DNA from: Chloroflexota bacterium
GTDB taxonomy: Bacteria > Chloroflexota > Dehalococcoidia > Lucifugimonadales > Australimonadaceae
Length of the DNA stretch: 46,653 nucleotides
Direction of reading: 5' to 3'
Assembly (NCBI GenBank): GCA_002719775.1
Contig: PBEP01000001.1
Span: 1-46,653, forward strand
Position 1 is the stretch's first letter, and each line of letters opens with the position of its first letter. Below are positions 1-7,619 of this stretch, one piece after another. Under the pieces are notes generated by a model. It did not search any database and was not told where the DNA came from. It saw only the letters and a list, made by a program, of their open reading frames with translations. A program made the translations under genes and the position numbers.

Positions 1-1
1 G

Positions 2-793
2 GCCTGTGGGCCTAATGAAAATGAGTTGAAGCTGTTGGTGCAAGACGAATCACAAAAACTTATTGATGCAAAATTTTCAGCGAGAGCCACGCCTACACCT
101 ACTGTATTGTCCACTTCAACCCCACCTTATAAAGGTACTCTTTTCATTCGTAACAGTTCTGAAATCATAACTGAATCAGACCCTACTCTTTTCGATACAT
201 TAACGAAAATATCTGACAATCCACGAATAATGTTTGACCGTAGGAAGGGATGGATTACCGTTACTCCATTCTTGTTTGAAGCAACTTTCACAGATGGTAA
301 AAGCATAGAAGTTCAAGTCAATCCTGAATTTGAAAGCGTGCAAATTGCCAGAGAAATAGCTCTTATATATCTAGATCCAATTGGGAAATTACCTGCCATA
401 CTTCGACAAGATGTTGAAACGATTTGGCTTCATAAGGGAAAAGAGCCTTTTGGGGGTGGGAATAATAACCTATTAATCCACCATGAGATGGGATTGGAAT
501 ATATAAAAGAAGGCATCTTAGAAGAAGCATTCCTTCACGAAGCATCCCATACATCACTAGACCCATACCACTACAACAATAAGTGGGAAGCAGCCCAAAA
601 AGCAGATGGGAATTTTATTTCCACTTACGCGAGAGATTACCCAACTAGCGAAGATGTGGCCGAGAGCTTTCCAATGTACTACGCTCTAAGATATAAACCT
701 TCTCGAATTTCCAATTCTCTCAGAAACACCATAATAGACACCATCCCTAACAGGGTTATATATTTTGATGAAAACCTTCCTAATGAAAAGTAA
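2..793 (+). CDS. Zinc-metallopeptidase-like lipoprotein, 5' partial
   Basis: The frame is open to the left edge. It reads Ala-Cys-Gly-Pro just before the first in-window start candidate (TTG at 26), which looks like the end of a lipobox with Cys as the lipidated residue. The true start is therefore probably outside the window. Counting from the TTG, an HExxH zinc motif (FLHEASHTSLDP) lies at residues 171-175, and a downstream acidic stretch (SEDVAESF, about 208-215) could give the third ligand, as in gluzincin-like peptidases. A Thr/Pro-rich stretch follows the presumed lipid anchor. No family is recognised beyond the motif. The likely role is an envelope-anchored peptidase; the substrate is unknown. 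The motif is clear, the function is inferred. Confidence 0.6.
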   Translation, partial: ACGPNENELKLLVQDESQKLIDAKFSARATPTPTVLSTSTPPYKGTLFIRNSSEIITESDPTLFDTLTKISDNPRIMFDRRKGWITVTPFLFEATFTDGKSIEVQVNPEFESVQIAREIALIYLDPIGKLPAILRQDVETIWLHKGKEPFGGGNNNLLIHHEMGLEYIKEGILEEAFLHEASHTSLDPYHYNNKWEAAQKADGNFISTYARDYPTSEDVAESFPMYYALRYKPSRISNSLRNTIIDTIPNRVIYFDENLPNEK

Positions 794-911
794 ATCCATA
801 GGGCTACTTCTCTTCTCCACGGCAATAGCGTATTCGTCTACTGAGCCCATGCTATAATCAGCCGTCTTAGAATGCGTTCTATCGCAAATAAAAACAACTG
901 AGGTTGAAGGT

Positions 912-1559
912 ATGAATACTCGTGCGCTTAACTCACTAATGCTTACGGTTTGCCCCGTATTGATGATTCTTATCTGGATGCTACTTGAACCACTCATATT
1001 GGGAGACATTGAGTCAGGGCTAGAGGGTAGGGCGCAAGTTGCGGCTTATCTGGAGCTTAATTCTGGAAAAGGAGCCCTTCCCTATCTAATAAATGTACCA
1101 GCGACCTTTTGCCTCGTTGCAACTATGTTGGGGATTGCGTATTTGGGAAGGTCTTTACAAGGGAGTGGTGCCGCTTTTGGAAGTTTGTCTGCTGCGATTT
1201 TCACAGTCCTCATAGCAATCCCGATTATTGGTATGGGATTGTCTGTTTCGGCTATGGAGATGTTTGGTGACGGGGTTCATATAGAGACGGCTATAACACT
1301 GGACATAATTGCAGAATCTGTATTCTCAGGCATGCCAGTGTTCTGGGCTCTTGGGATTGCCCTTTTGGGATTAGGGCTAGTAATGGAGAAAGGGTTTTTG
1401 CCTATCTGGATAGGTGGTCTTATGCTCGTGTCTGGGCTAGTCGGTATACCTGGGGTCCTAGCTCTCGGAGAAGCAGGATTCATTATTTGGTTAATTACTC
1501 TTGTAGCAGCGGTAGCTTCTGGTGTGGTTTTGTTCATGAGAAGAGCACAGGAGTACTAA
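912..1559 (+). CDS. Integral membrane protein, DUF4386-like
   Basis: A 215-residue protein with about six hydrophobic segments (roughly residues 8-30, 55-80, 88-112, 136-158, 164-184, 188-208) and a short basic C-terminus (MRRAQEY). Its length and topology resemble the small DUF4386-type membrane proteins, but there is no motif that fixes a function. The ATG is preceded by GAAGG. A TATAAT at 853-858 may be a -10 box, although no good -35 is visible. The gene stands alone and ends just before a strong hairpin terminator. It is real by length, codon pattern and topology; the role is unknown. Confidence 0.6.
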   Translation: MNTRALNSLMLTVCPVLMILIWMLLEPLILGDIESGLEGRAQVAAYLELNSGKGALPYLINVPATFCLVATMLGIAYLGRSLQGSGAAFGSLSAAIFTVLIAIPIIGMGLSVSAMEMFGDGVHIETAITLDIIAESVFSGMPVFWALGIALLGLGLVMEKGFLPIWIGGLMLVSGLVGIPGVLALGEAGFIIWLITLVAAVASGVVLFMRRAQEY

Positions 1560-1594
1560 AGATTGTAACGTTTTTGCTGTAAAGCCATAAGGAT

Positions 1595-1628
1595 AAAATA
1601 GCCCCTGCAGCACTGCAGGGGCTATTTT
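1595..1628. terminator. Perfect hairpin terminator, bidirectional
   Basis: A perfect 16-bp inverted repeat with a 2-nt spacer: arms 1595-1610 and 1613-1628, GC-rich core GCCCCTGCAG, with A-rich and T-rich outer ends. It can act on both strands. It closes the membrane-protein gene and isolates the following purine-salvage genes. Confidence 0.85.
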
Positions 1629-1670
1629 AATGTGTATGTAATGAAGAGTAATTACTAGTGATACTTTCCC

Positions 1671-1787
1671 TTGGTATTACTTAGTTCGTCTTGGTATCGG
1701 CTTAGTACTAAAACGTGGAGGCAACAGCACCTTTTTGCCTACCTGATCCCTGAAAATGATGGTTTTGATTTTTCTATTAAAACCATC
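1671..1787 (+). promoter_or_regulatory. Structured leader upstream of hpt
   Basis: This gene-free stretch holds an imperfect direct repeat (TTGGTATTACTTAGT at 1671-1685 and TTGGTATCGGCTTAGT at 1691-1706, 20-nt period). Two hairpins follow: GG(A)GGCAA/TTGCCTACC at 1717-1743 and a perfect 9-bp stem, GATGGTTTT at 1758-1766 with AAAACCATC at 1779-1787. No known purine-riboswitch core is seen. It could be an operator plus a structured 5' leader; this is weak. Confidence 0.3.
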
Positions 1788-1897
1788 AGAAGATATAACA
1801 ATTTAGAGTAGCAAATGTGAAATTAAAAATGGCGTTGACCGCAGTACTAACTGATGCTACGGTTCAGATACATTTCAAGGATAGGTGCTCAAACTAC

Positions 1898-2437
1898 GTG
1901 ACAACTACAACTCTTGAAATAGTGATCAGCGAATCCCAGATTCAAGAAGCTGTTGCGCGTTTAGCTCAGCTAATTCAAACAGACTATAAAGACCAGCCAC
2001 TTCTTGTGGTGGGTGTTTTGCACGGCTCGTTTGTTTTCCTATCCGACTTAATTCGCCAAATGCAATTACCAATCCAAGTCGATTTTGTTCGCTTATCCAG
2101 CTACGATGAGGCTACTGAGACTTCTGGTGTAGTCCGGCTTCACCACGGCGTTCGAACTCCTGTCGAGGGCAAGAATATTTTGGTGGTTGAGGATATTGTG
2201 GACACAGGATTAACCGCGAAATTTCTCCGAGAATACTTTGAGGATTTGGACGCAGCTACTTTCAGGATATGTGCGCTATTAGATAAGCCTGTTCGTAGAC
2301 GAACTCCCGTTACGGTTGACTATGTAGGGTTTGAAGTTCCCGATCAATTCCTTGTAGGTTATGGGTTAGACTACAACCAGCGCTACCGAGAGCTACGAGC
2401 CGTTTACTCTCTAGACCCTCAAACAGATGGCTCTTAG
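1898..2437 (+). CDS. hpt: Hypoxanthine phosphoribosyltransferase
   Basis: Type I phosphoribosyltransferase that converts hypoxanthine or guanine plus PRPP to IMP or GMP in purine salvage. The PRPP loop is canonical (ILVVEDIVDTGLT), and the family C-terminus is present (YVGFEVPDQFLVGYGLDYNQRYR). The frame is open further upstream, to GTG 1817, but those 27 residues do not look like HPRT. GTG 1898 with AGGTG 10 nt upstream gives 179 residues, the usual family length. The guanine/hypoxanthine permease gene follows, so uptake and salvage are linked. Compare the fused HPRT-like protein at 19965-21113, which lacks part of the PRPP motif. Confidence 0.9.
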   Translation: MTTTTLEIVISESQIQEAVARLAQLIQTDYKDQPLLVVGVLHGSFVFLSDLIRQMQLPIQVDFVRLSSYDEATETSGVVRLHHGVRTPVEGKNILVVEDIVDTGLTAKFLREYFEDLDAATFRICALLDKPVRRRTPVTVDYVGFEVPDQFLVGYGLDYNQRYRELRAVYSLDPQTDGS

Positions 2438-2515
2438 CCAACCCAGCATTAATTAGCTAGACATATTCTTTTGCAGAGTTAGAGAATTAGTAATGATTAC
2501 GGCTATTCTTTCCTC

Positions 2516-2578
2516 TTGGCGCTCTTAATTTTATTGTGGTATGTTCCCGCTATTCACCCAGCTGGGTAAATCAAGGAG
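2516..2578 (+). promoter_or_regulatory. Possible promoter and RBS of the purine permease
   Basis: TTGGCG (2516-2521), 18-bp spacer, TATGTT (2540-2545), then a CCCAGCTGGG palindrome near 2558-2567 at the presumed transcript start, and a strong AAGGAG at 2573-2578, 6 nt before the ATG. The RBS is clear. The promoter boxes are only partial matches to consensus. Confidence 0.4.
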
Positions 2579-2584
2579 TTAATC

Positions 2585-3883
2585 ATGTTAGAGACTCTTT
2601 TTAAGCTGAAAGCGGCAGGCACATCTGTTAGGACTGAATTGCTTGCTGGATTGGCAACATTTCTTACCATGGCGTACATCACTGTCGTTAACCCTGCTAC
2701 GTTGAGTACTGAAGGCACCGGAATGGAATTTGGTGCTGTCTTCACAGCAACGATAGTTGCAGCAGTGATCGGCACATTAATTATGGGCCTATGGGCTAAT
2801 TGGCCAGTCGCATTGGCTCCAGGAATGGGCCTTAATGCCTATTTCACTTACACTGTTATTCTTGGTGATAACTACAGCTATCAACAAGCTCTAACCGCTG
2901 TACTAGTTGCTGGAATTGTTTTCCTTGTACTGTCAGTTACTCCTGCTCGTAAATACATAATTAACTCCATACCAAAGAGTATGAAGCTGGGTGTAGGTGC
3001 AGGTATCGGTCTATTTCTGGCAATCATCGGTTTTCAGAATGCCGGTGTGATTGTCGATAACCCTGCAACACTGGTAGGACTAGGTGATGTTGCCTCAGCG
3101 CCTGTTCTCTTGGCCGGCCTAGGATTCCTAATCATGGCTGTCTTAGATAAACGTGGTATACCAGGATCGATCATCATCGGAATTTTGGTCGTCGCAATTA
3201 TTGCATGGATATTCGGTGCAGGTGGAGCTTCGTTGAGCGGAGTGGTAGACACTGTTCCAAATCCATCACATGCATTTCAGTTAGACTTCTCGGTCCTTGC
3301 TACCGGCGGGTTTATTGGAATTGCGTTTGCATTCTTGTTCGTAGACTTTCTTGATACGGCAGGGACGCTAACCTCAGTCGCTAACCTGACCGGCAGAGTC
3401 AAAGACGATGGTGAGGTTGAGGATATTGACCGTGCCTTGCTTGCTGATTCAGCGGCAACAGTTGTAGGTGCACTAGCGGGTACATCCAACACTACTTCAT
3501 ACATAGAAAGTGGTGCCGGAGTCAAAGAAGGTGGCCGCACAGGCCTAACAGCGGTCACAGTTGCAGTGCTATTTGCCGCCTGTATTTTCTTTGCACCATT
3601 GGCACAGTCCGTACCAGCTTTTGCAACTGCTCCTGCACTGATTTTTATTGCTACTTACTTCCTCCGCAATATTAAAGATATAGACTGGGATGACGTATCA
3701 GAATACGCACCCGCAGTTCTTGCTGCGATAGTCATGCCATTGACTTATAACATTGCTTATGGAATTGCTATTGGCTTTATCGCCTATGTCCTTACTAAGG
3801 CATTAAGCGGCAAGCTTGACTCTCTCAACATTGCGTCAGTAGGTATTGCAGTCGTTTCAGTACTGTTCTTCTACCTTCGCTAA
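2585..3883 (+). CDS. Guanine/hypoxanthine permease, AzgA/NCS2 family
   Basis: A 432-residue inner-membrane transporter with about 12 hydrophobic segments. Family signatures visible: the N-terminal TELLAGLATFLTMAYI with NPATLS, GMGLNAYFTYTV near residue 81, FLFVDFLDTAGTLTSVANL around 253, and SNTTSYIESGAGVKEGGRTGL around 301. These belong to the AzgA-type branch that imports hypoxanthine, guanine or adenine by proton symport. Which base is carried cannot be read from sequence. It follows hpt by 147 bp with its own RBS and probably its own promoter, and ends at a strong terminator. Together they form a purine scavenging module. Confidence 0.9.
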   Translation: MLETLFKLKAAGTSVRTELLAGLATFLTMAYITVVNPATLSTEGTGMEFGAVFTATIVAAVIGTLIMGLWANWPVALAPGMGLNAYFTYTVILGDNYSYQQALTAVLVAGIVFLVLSVTPARKYIINSIPKSMKLGVGAGIGLFLAIIGFQNAGVIVDNPATLVGLGDVASAPVLLAGLGFLIMAVLDKRGIPGSIIIGILVVAIIAWIFGAGGASLSGVVDTVPNPSHAFQLDFSVLATGGFIGIAFAFLFVDFLDTAGTLTSVANLTGRVKDDGEVEDIDRALLADSAATVVGALAGTSNTTSYIESGAGVKEGGRTGLTAVTVAVLFAACIFFAPLAQSVPAFATAPALIFIATYFLRNIKDIDWDDVSEYAPAVLAAIVMPLTYNIAYGIAIGFIAYVLTKALSGKLDSLNIASVGIAVVSVLFFYLR

Positions 3884-3890
3884 TAGAATC

Positions 3891-3923
3891 AAGGGCCAGG
3901 CTGAGTAACTCAGCCTGGCCCTT
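3891..3923. terminator. Strong hairpin terminator
   Basis: A perfect 15-bp inverted repeat: AAGGGCCAGGCTGAG at 3891-3905, loop TAA, and its complement at 3909-3923. It separates the permease from the convergent HNH-nuclease gene and can serve both. Confidence 0.88.
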
Positions 3924-3972
3924 CTAATTTAAAACCTCTTAATAAGTAAAAATTAATATTGGCTACCGTTTA

Positions 3973-5118
3973 TCATGGTGCTCCGGGTAGGCTTTGGCAC
4001 GCTATGCCATCTGCGTTTCCGTCCAGCCGATGAGGATCGCTCGTAGGTCCTCCAGCTGCTTCGAAGAAAGCTTGAGCGTCTGCCCAGAGCGGAAAGTCCC
4101 CGCAATTACGATCAGCGCCAAAGGGATCATAGAGCAAGGAACTACTAGGTGTTGGTGTCGGAGTAGGGATTGGCGAATCATAGATTACTGTAGTTGTGTA
4201 ATATACGGCCCCTTGGCAAGTACTTGTCATCTGTTGCAAAGCTATCAACTCAGCATTGGTAACAGAGAGTTGCCATCGTGCCTTTATTGCGGCCCAGTCC
4301 TTTGCATATTGACACCAGTAACTTACATTTGTTGGCTTCCAAGCTTCAGGACCTCTGTCACCTTTCGACCGGTTTGCACTAGCTGAAACTGCAATTAGAT
4401 GATCAGTTTCTGAAATGTCATTGGCAAAGTTCTTTTTGGTTTGAGAGTCCCACTGCCAACCTCCCGATCTATGAGCGTTTGACAGTGGGACCATATGATC
4501 TATATCTACCTTGCTTGCATCGGTGAGAGTCTGCCCATTAAAAAATCCATTCCATTCCCCACTTACTACACGACATCCATCAAAAGAAACCGGAACCGCA
4601 GACTCATTAATCAAAACCTCTGCTCGGGTATCTTGGCAATCTCCATCTGCGTCAACCCAGTGATTCCAATCACCTCGGTCGTAAACAGGTAACGAGGTAG
4701 GAATTGCCCGAACGGTCAAGGCATAAGTTACGGATGTAAACATAGGAGTGGGGGTAGGTGCGGACCATGGAGTAGGAGTGGGGGTAGGTGTGGGCCATGG
4801 AGTAGGAGTTCGGATAGATGATGGTACGGGAGTAGCTATCGCTTGGGTTGTTGGCGTTGCAGTGGGGTTTGTGTGAAATGGCGTTGGTGTTGGAGTTACA
4901 TTTGGTGAAGTAAGCGCAGGCACAGGAATAGATGTCGGCGTGGGTGAGGGTGTTGGAGTGAAGGTCGGAGTTGGACTAGGTGTAGCAGTGGGATTTGCAG
5001 GTGTGGTTCTAACTTGCTCTGTTACTGTATTGGTAGGGACAGGTTCCTGGTGCGTTTCAGAACATCCAGAAACTACGAACAGAAAAGCAGCGATGATGCA
5101 AAGGTGTAATTTATTCAT
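3973..5118 (-). CDS. Lipoprotein with HNH (DUF1524-like) nuclease and excalibur domain
   Basis: A signal peptide (MNKLHLCIIAAFLFVVSGC) ends in a lipobox, so the protein should be lipid-anchored outside the membrane; the frame could also start 11 codons earlier at 5151. Numbering from that outer Met: a Pro/Thr-rich linker spans about 50-140, an HNH-type nuclease domain about 160-300 (WVDADGDCQDTRAEVL, KVDIDHMVPLSNAH with His219, then SASANRSKGDRGPEAW), a second short PT linker about 326-338, and a C-terminal excalibur calcium-binding motif (LDGNADGIACQSL, 376-388). Secreted DUF1524-type HNH nucleases with this core are common in Gram-positive-type bacteria. Likely roles are extracellular DNA degradation for nutrients or defence. 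Domain calls are good; the biological role is inference. Confidence 0.82.
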   Translation of the reverse strand: MNKLHLCIIAAFLFVVSGCSETHQEPVPTNTVTEQVRTTPANPTATPSPTPTFTPTPSPTPTSIPVPALTSPNVTPTPTPFHTNPTATPTTQAIATPVPSSIRTPTPWPTPTPTPTPWSAPTPTPMFTSVTYALTVRAIPTSLPVYDRGDWNHWVDADGDCQDTRAEVLINESAVPVSFDGCRVVSGEWNGFFNGQTLTDASKVDIDHMVPLSNAHRSGGWQWDSQTKKNFANDISETDHLIAVSASANRSKGDRGPEAWKPTNVSYWCQYAKDWAAIKARWQLSVTNAELIALQQMTSTCQGAVYYTTTVIYDSPIPTPTPTPSSSLLYDPFGADRNCGDFPLWADAQAFFEAAGGPTSDPHRLDGNADGIACQSLPGAP

Positions 5119-5264
5119 ACTGAAAATATTCGCGATTATTTTCTGAAACATACCATTAATAAATAAAAAAACTACGAAAAGCGTTTAATGATCTTAAAAT
5201 ATGTAGCTTTATGAAAATTATATGTATCATGTGCTATTAAATAGATATTTTGAAATAAAGGCAC

Positions 5265-5798
5265 GTGAGGTACATGTTGAAGCTAGTATTTATGACTTCA
5301 TTGGTTCTTCTGGTACTTGCTACAGTAGCTTGTTCCACCAAAGCAACTCCTTCTATTTCTCTTATCGAAGCGATAGCGAACGAAGATATAGGAACAGTTC
5401 AAGATCATATTGAATCAGGCACAGATCCTAATGACCGATTTATAGAACTTGGCTATGAGTGGGCAGGTGCGTATGCAGTGCATATTGCTGTTTTGGTTCA
5501 AAACCCTGAAATAATTACTACGTTAGTAGAGGCAGGAGCAAGTCTGCAGATTCCAGCCAAGGATGCATCAGGAGGCACTCCATTACAGTGGGCAGCATAC
5601 TGGGGAGTTGATCCCTCAATAGCGGAATTGTTGATTAACTTAGGTGCTGATGTGAATGCGAAAGATAAAAATGGCTGTTCAGTCCTTTGTGCTGCATTGG
5701 TTGAAAATATTTTTGTGACTGATGAGGACATAGAGGAATTCAAAGAGAAACGAGAAAAAATTGCTGCCATCCTTATAGCAAAAGGTGCGAGTCTTTAA
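5265..5798 (+). CDS. Ankyrin-repeat lipoprotein
   Basis: A hydrophobic leader (MLKLVFMTSLVLLVLATVAC) ends at a probable lipidated Cys. About four ankyrin repeats follow, with SLIEAIANEDIGTVQDHIESGTDPN, HIAVLVQNPEIITTLVEAGASL, TPLQWAAYWGVDPSIAELLINLGADVN and a last degenerate one. Ankyrin repeats bind proteins; the partner is unknown. The start could be GTG 5265 or ATG 5274. Upstream, 5119-5264 is an AT-rich divergent region shared with the HNH-nuclease gene, with no clear promoter boxes. Confidence 0.7.
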   Translation: MRYMLKLVFMTSLVLLVLATVACSTKATPSISLIEAIANEDIGTVQDHIESGTDPNDRFIELGYEWAGAYAVHIAVLVQNPEIITTLVEAGASLQIPAKDASGGTPLQWAAYWGVDPSIAELLINLGADVNAKDKNGCSVLCAALVENIFVTDEDIEEFKEKREKIAAILIAKGASL

Positions 5799-5814
5799 AG
5801 TATAGGGCTGAATA

Positions 5815-6771
5815 TTGTTAGAAAAAATAAACTTAGACGAAATTAAATCTGCATCTGAACGATTAGTGGGCGTCGCTACTCGAACGCCGTTGGTACGGCT
5901 GAATTACCCTGAAAGTGATTCAGAAATTTATCTCAAGCTTGAGAATCTGCAACCAATTGGCTCGTTTAAGTTGCGCGGGGCTTACAACGCAATCGCAATG
6001 ATTGGTGCTGATGAATTAGCAAAAGGTGTTTCGACCTCAAGTGCTGGAAACATGGCTCAGGGTGTTGCTTGGTCAGCTCATAAATTTGGAGTTTCTTCTG
6101 AAATATTTGTACCTGATCACGCGCCAGAGACAAAAGTGGATGCGATTACCAGACTTGGTGGCAAAGTTATCAAAGCTCCATTCGCTACTTGGTGGCAGTC
6201 CATTATTGATCATGGATATCCAGAGATGAATGGGACATTTATTCATCCATTCCTTAATTCACAAGTAGTTACTGGAAACGCGACAGTTGGTTTAGAAATC
6301 TTAGAAGACCTACCTGATGTAGATTCGATTATTGTCCCGTTTGGCGGAGGCGGTCTTAGCTTAGCTATAGCCACTGCTGTAGGGCAACTTGGAAGTAAAG
6401 CTACAGTTTATGCTTCTGAAGTCGAAACAGCAGCGCCATTCTCAGCAGCTCTAAACGCAAATCAGCCTACTACAGTCGAATACACTCCAAGCTTTGTAGA
6501 CGGTATTGGCAGCACTCGTGTTATCGATGAAATTTGGCAGCAAGCCAGTAAATTGCTCTCAGGATCATTAGTTGTTTCCCTTCAAGAAATTAAAGAATCG
6601 ATTGCTATATTGGCTAATCGTAATAGGGTTGTTGCGGAGGGGGCAGGGGCATCTTCAGTAGCAGCTGCTGTGAAAGCAAAAAACCCTGGGAAGACCGTGT
6701 GTGTAGTATCGGGTGGCAATATCAATACTGATACCTTTATCCAGATTATGGCTGAAATAAATAAGGGTTAA
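5815..6771 (+). CDS. Threonine dehydratase / serine racemase-like PLP enzyme
   Basis: A fold-type II PLP enzyme of 318 residues. The Schiff-base lysine is Lys52 in PIGSFKLRGA; the SSAGNMAQG substrate loop is near 75, the FGGGGLS phosphate-binding loop near 175, and SGGN near 299. Family members deaminate threonine or serine to 2-oxo acids or racemise serine. The C-terminal ACT domain of biosynthetic IlvA is absent, which fits a catabolic dehydratase or serine racemase. It starts with TTG, with AGGG 7 nt upstream. A RidA gene follows after 13 bp. RidA removes the reactive enamine that such dehydratases release, so the pairing supports dehydratase chemistry. Substrate is not fixed. Confidence 0.85.
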   Translation: MLEKINLDEIKSASERLVGVATRTPLVRLNYPESDSEIYLKLENLQPIGSFKLRGAYNAIAMIGADELAKGVSTSSAGNMAQGVAWSAHKFGVSSEIFVPDHAPETKVDAITRLGGKVIKAPFATWWQSIIDHGYPEMNGTFIHPFLNSQVVTGNATVGLEILEDLPDVDSIIVPFGGGGLSLAIATAVGQLGSKATVYASEVETAAPFSAALNANQPTTVEYTPSFVDGIGSTRVIDEIWQQASKLLSGSLVVSLQEIKESIAILANRNRVVAEGAGASSVAAAVKAKNPGKTVCVVSGGNINTDTFIQIMAEINKG

Positions 6772-6784
6772 TTCGGAGCAAGTT

Positions 6785-7267
6785 ATGGCAATCATTGAAG
6801 AGAAGCTAGAAAAATTAGGATTGGTTTTACCTGAGAAACTCAAAGCACCATCAGGAATGCCACTTCCATTCTCGCCTGTAAGAATCATTGGCAACCGCGC
6901 TATTATTTCCGGCCATGGTCCACAAAATCCGGATGGGACCGTGCAACAGGGTCAAGGTAAAGTAGGGAATGAGATTAGCGTCGGGATAGCACAAAGCGCT
7001 GCTAGGGATACGGCACTTTCTATTTTAGCGAGTTTGAAGAGAGAACTCGGAGATTTGGACCGTATTACAGCATGGGTAAAAGTGTTTGGAATGGTGAATG
7101 CCGACCCAACTTTCCCTGCACACCCAGTAGTGATTAATGGATTTTCAGATCTTATCCTAGAGCTCTGGGGGATTGAGGCAGGTGGGCATTCCCGATCGGC
7201 AATTGGTGTTGCCTCGTTACCCTTTGGCATGTACGTTGAAATAGAAGGAGAAGTTTTGATCGATTAG
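6785..7267 (+). CDS. RidA/YjgF-family enamine/imine deaminase
   Basis: A 160-residue member of the RidA/YjgF superfamily, in the longer subgroup: SPVRIIGNRAIISGHGP at the N-terminus, an amphipathic helix with SAARDTALSILASLKRELGDLDRI, and the end motif HSRSAIGVASLPFGMYVEIEGEVL. RidA proteins hydrolyse 2-aminoacrylate or 2-aminocrotonate to oxo acids and ammonia. The usual arginine is present as HSRSAIG near residue 138. GGAG lies 6 nt before the ATG, and the gene is almost certainly cotranscribed with the upstream dehydratase gene. It ends 3 bp from the convergent mutarotase gene, with no terminator visible. Confidence 0.85.
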   Translation: MAIIEEKLEKLGLVLPEKLKAPSGMPLPFSPVRIIGNRAIISGHGPQNPDGTVQQGQGKVGNEISVGIAQSAARDTALSILASLKRELGDLDRITAWVKVFGMVNADPTFPAHPVVINGFSDLILELWGIEAGGHSRSAIGVASLPFGMYVEIEGEVLID

Positions 7268-7270
7268 TTA

Positions 7271-7594
7271 TTAATCGAGATGAAATACCTCTTCGATTTC
7301 AAACATCATTTGATCTGGCGCTGATCCTTCCGGGATTTCAAAATACGGCGCCATAAATTCTCCCCATGCATGGCTGATCTCTTCTTTTTGCATGCCCTTG
7401 ATTGAGGACTGCAAAGATTCTGAAGCTTCTAGATACCCGAAAAGTAGGCCATCAGGTCTCATGAAAAGCGAGTAGTTATGCCAGCCATTTCGTGTCAAGG
7501 CCGCTTTCATTTCCGGCCAAACATTTTGATGATGCTTCTTGTAGTCTTCGATCATGTTTTCTCTGACTTTCAGTAAAAACCCTACGCGTTTCAT
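7271..7594 (-). CDS. rhaM: L-rhamnose mutarotase
   Basis: A 107-residue protein matching the RhaM/DUF718 family end to end: MKRVGFLLKVRENMIEDYKKHHQNVWPEM, the GWHNYSLF segment, and FEIPEGSAPD near the C-terminus. RhaM interconverts alpha and beta anomers of L-rhamnose. It is probably cotranscribed with the MBL-fold gene 25 bp upstream and diverges from an L-rhamnonate dehydratase gene. This gives a non-phosphorylated L-rhamnose route. Rhamnose dehydrogenase, an aldolase and a transporter are not in the window. Confidence 0.85.
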   Translation of the reverse strand: MKRVGFLLKVRENMIEDYKKHHQNVWPEMKAALTRNGWHNYSLFMRPDGLLFGYLEASESLQSSIKGMQKEEISHAWGEFMAPYFEIPEGSAPDQMMFEIEEVFHLD

Positions 7595-7619
7595 CTTTAT
7601 ATCCTTTCCAATTTTGAAG

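Noticed and set aside
4700-5030. Repeat array, possibly CRISPR-like, with spaced GTAGGTGTGG and GGAGTAGG units
   Set aside because: These are Pro/Thr codon repeats of the HNH lipoprotein linker: no constant repeat length or unique spacers.
4940-5146. Plus-strand 68-codon frame
   Set aside because: Antisense to the PT-rich linker; composed of Gly/Val from repeat codons.
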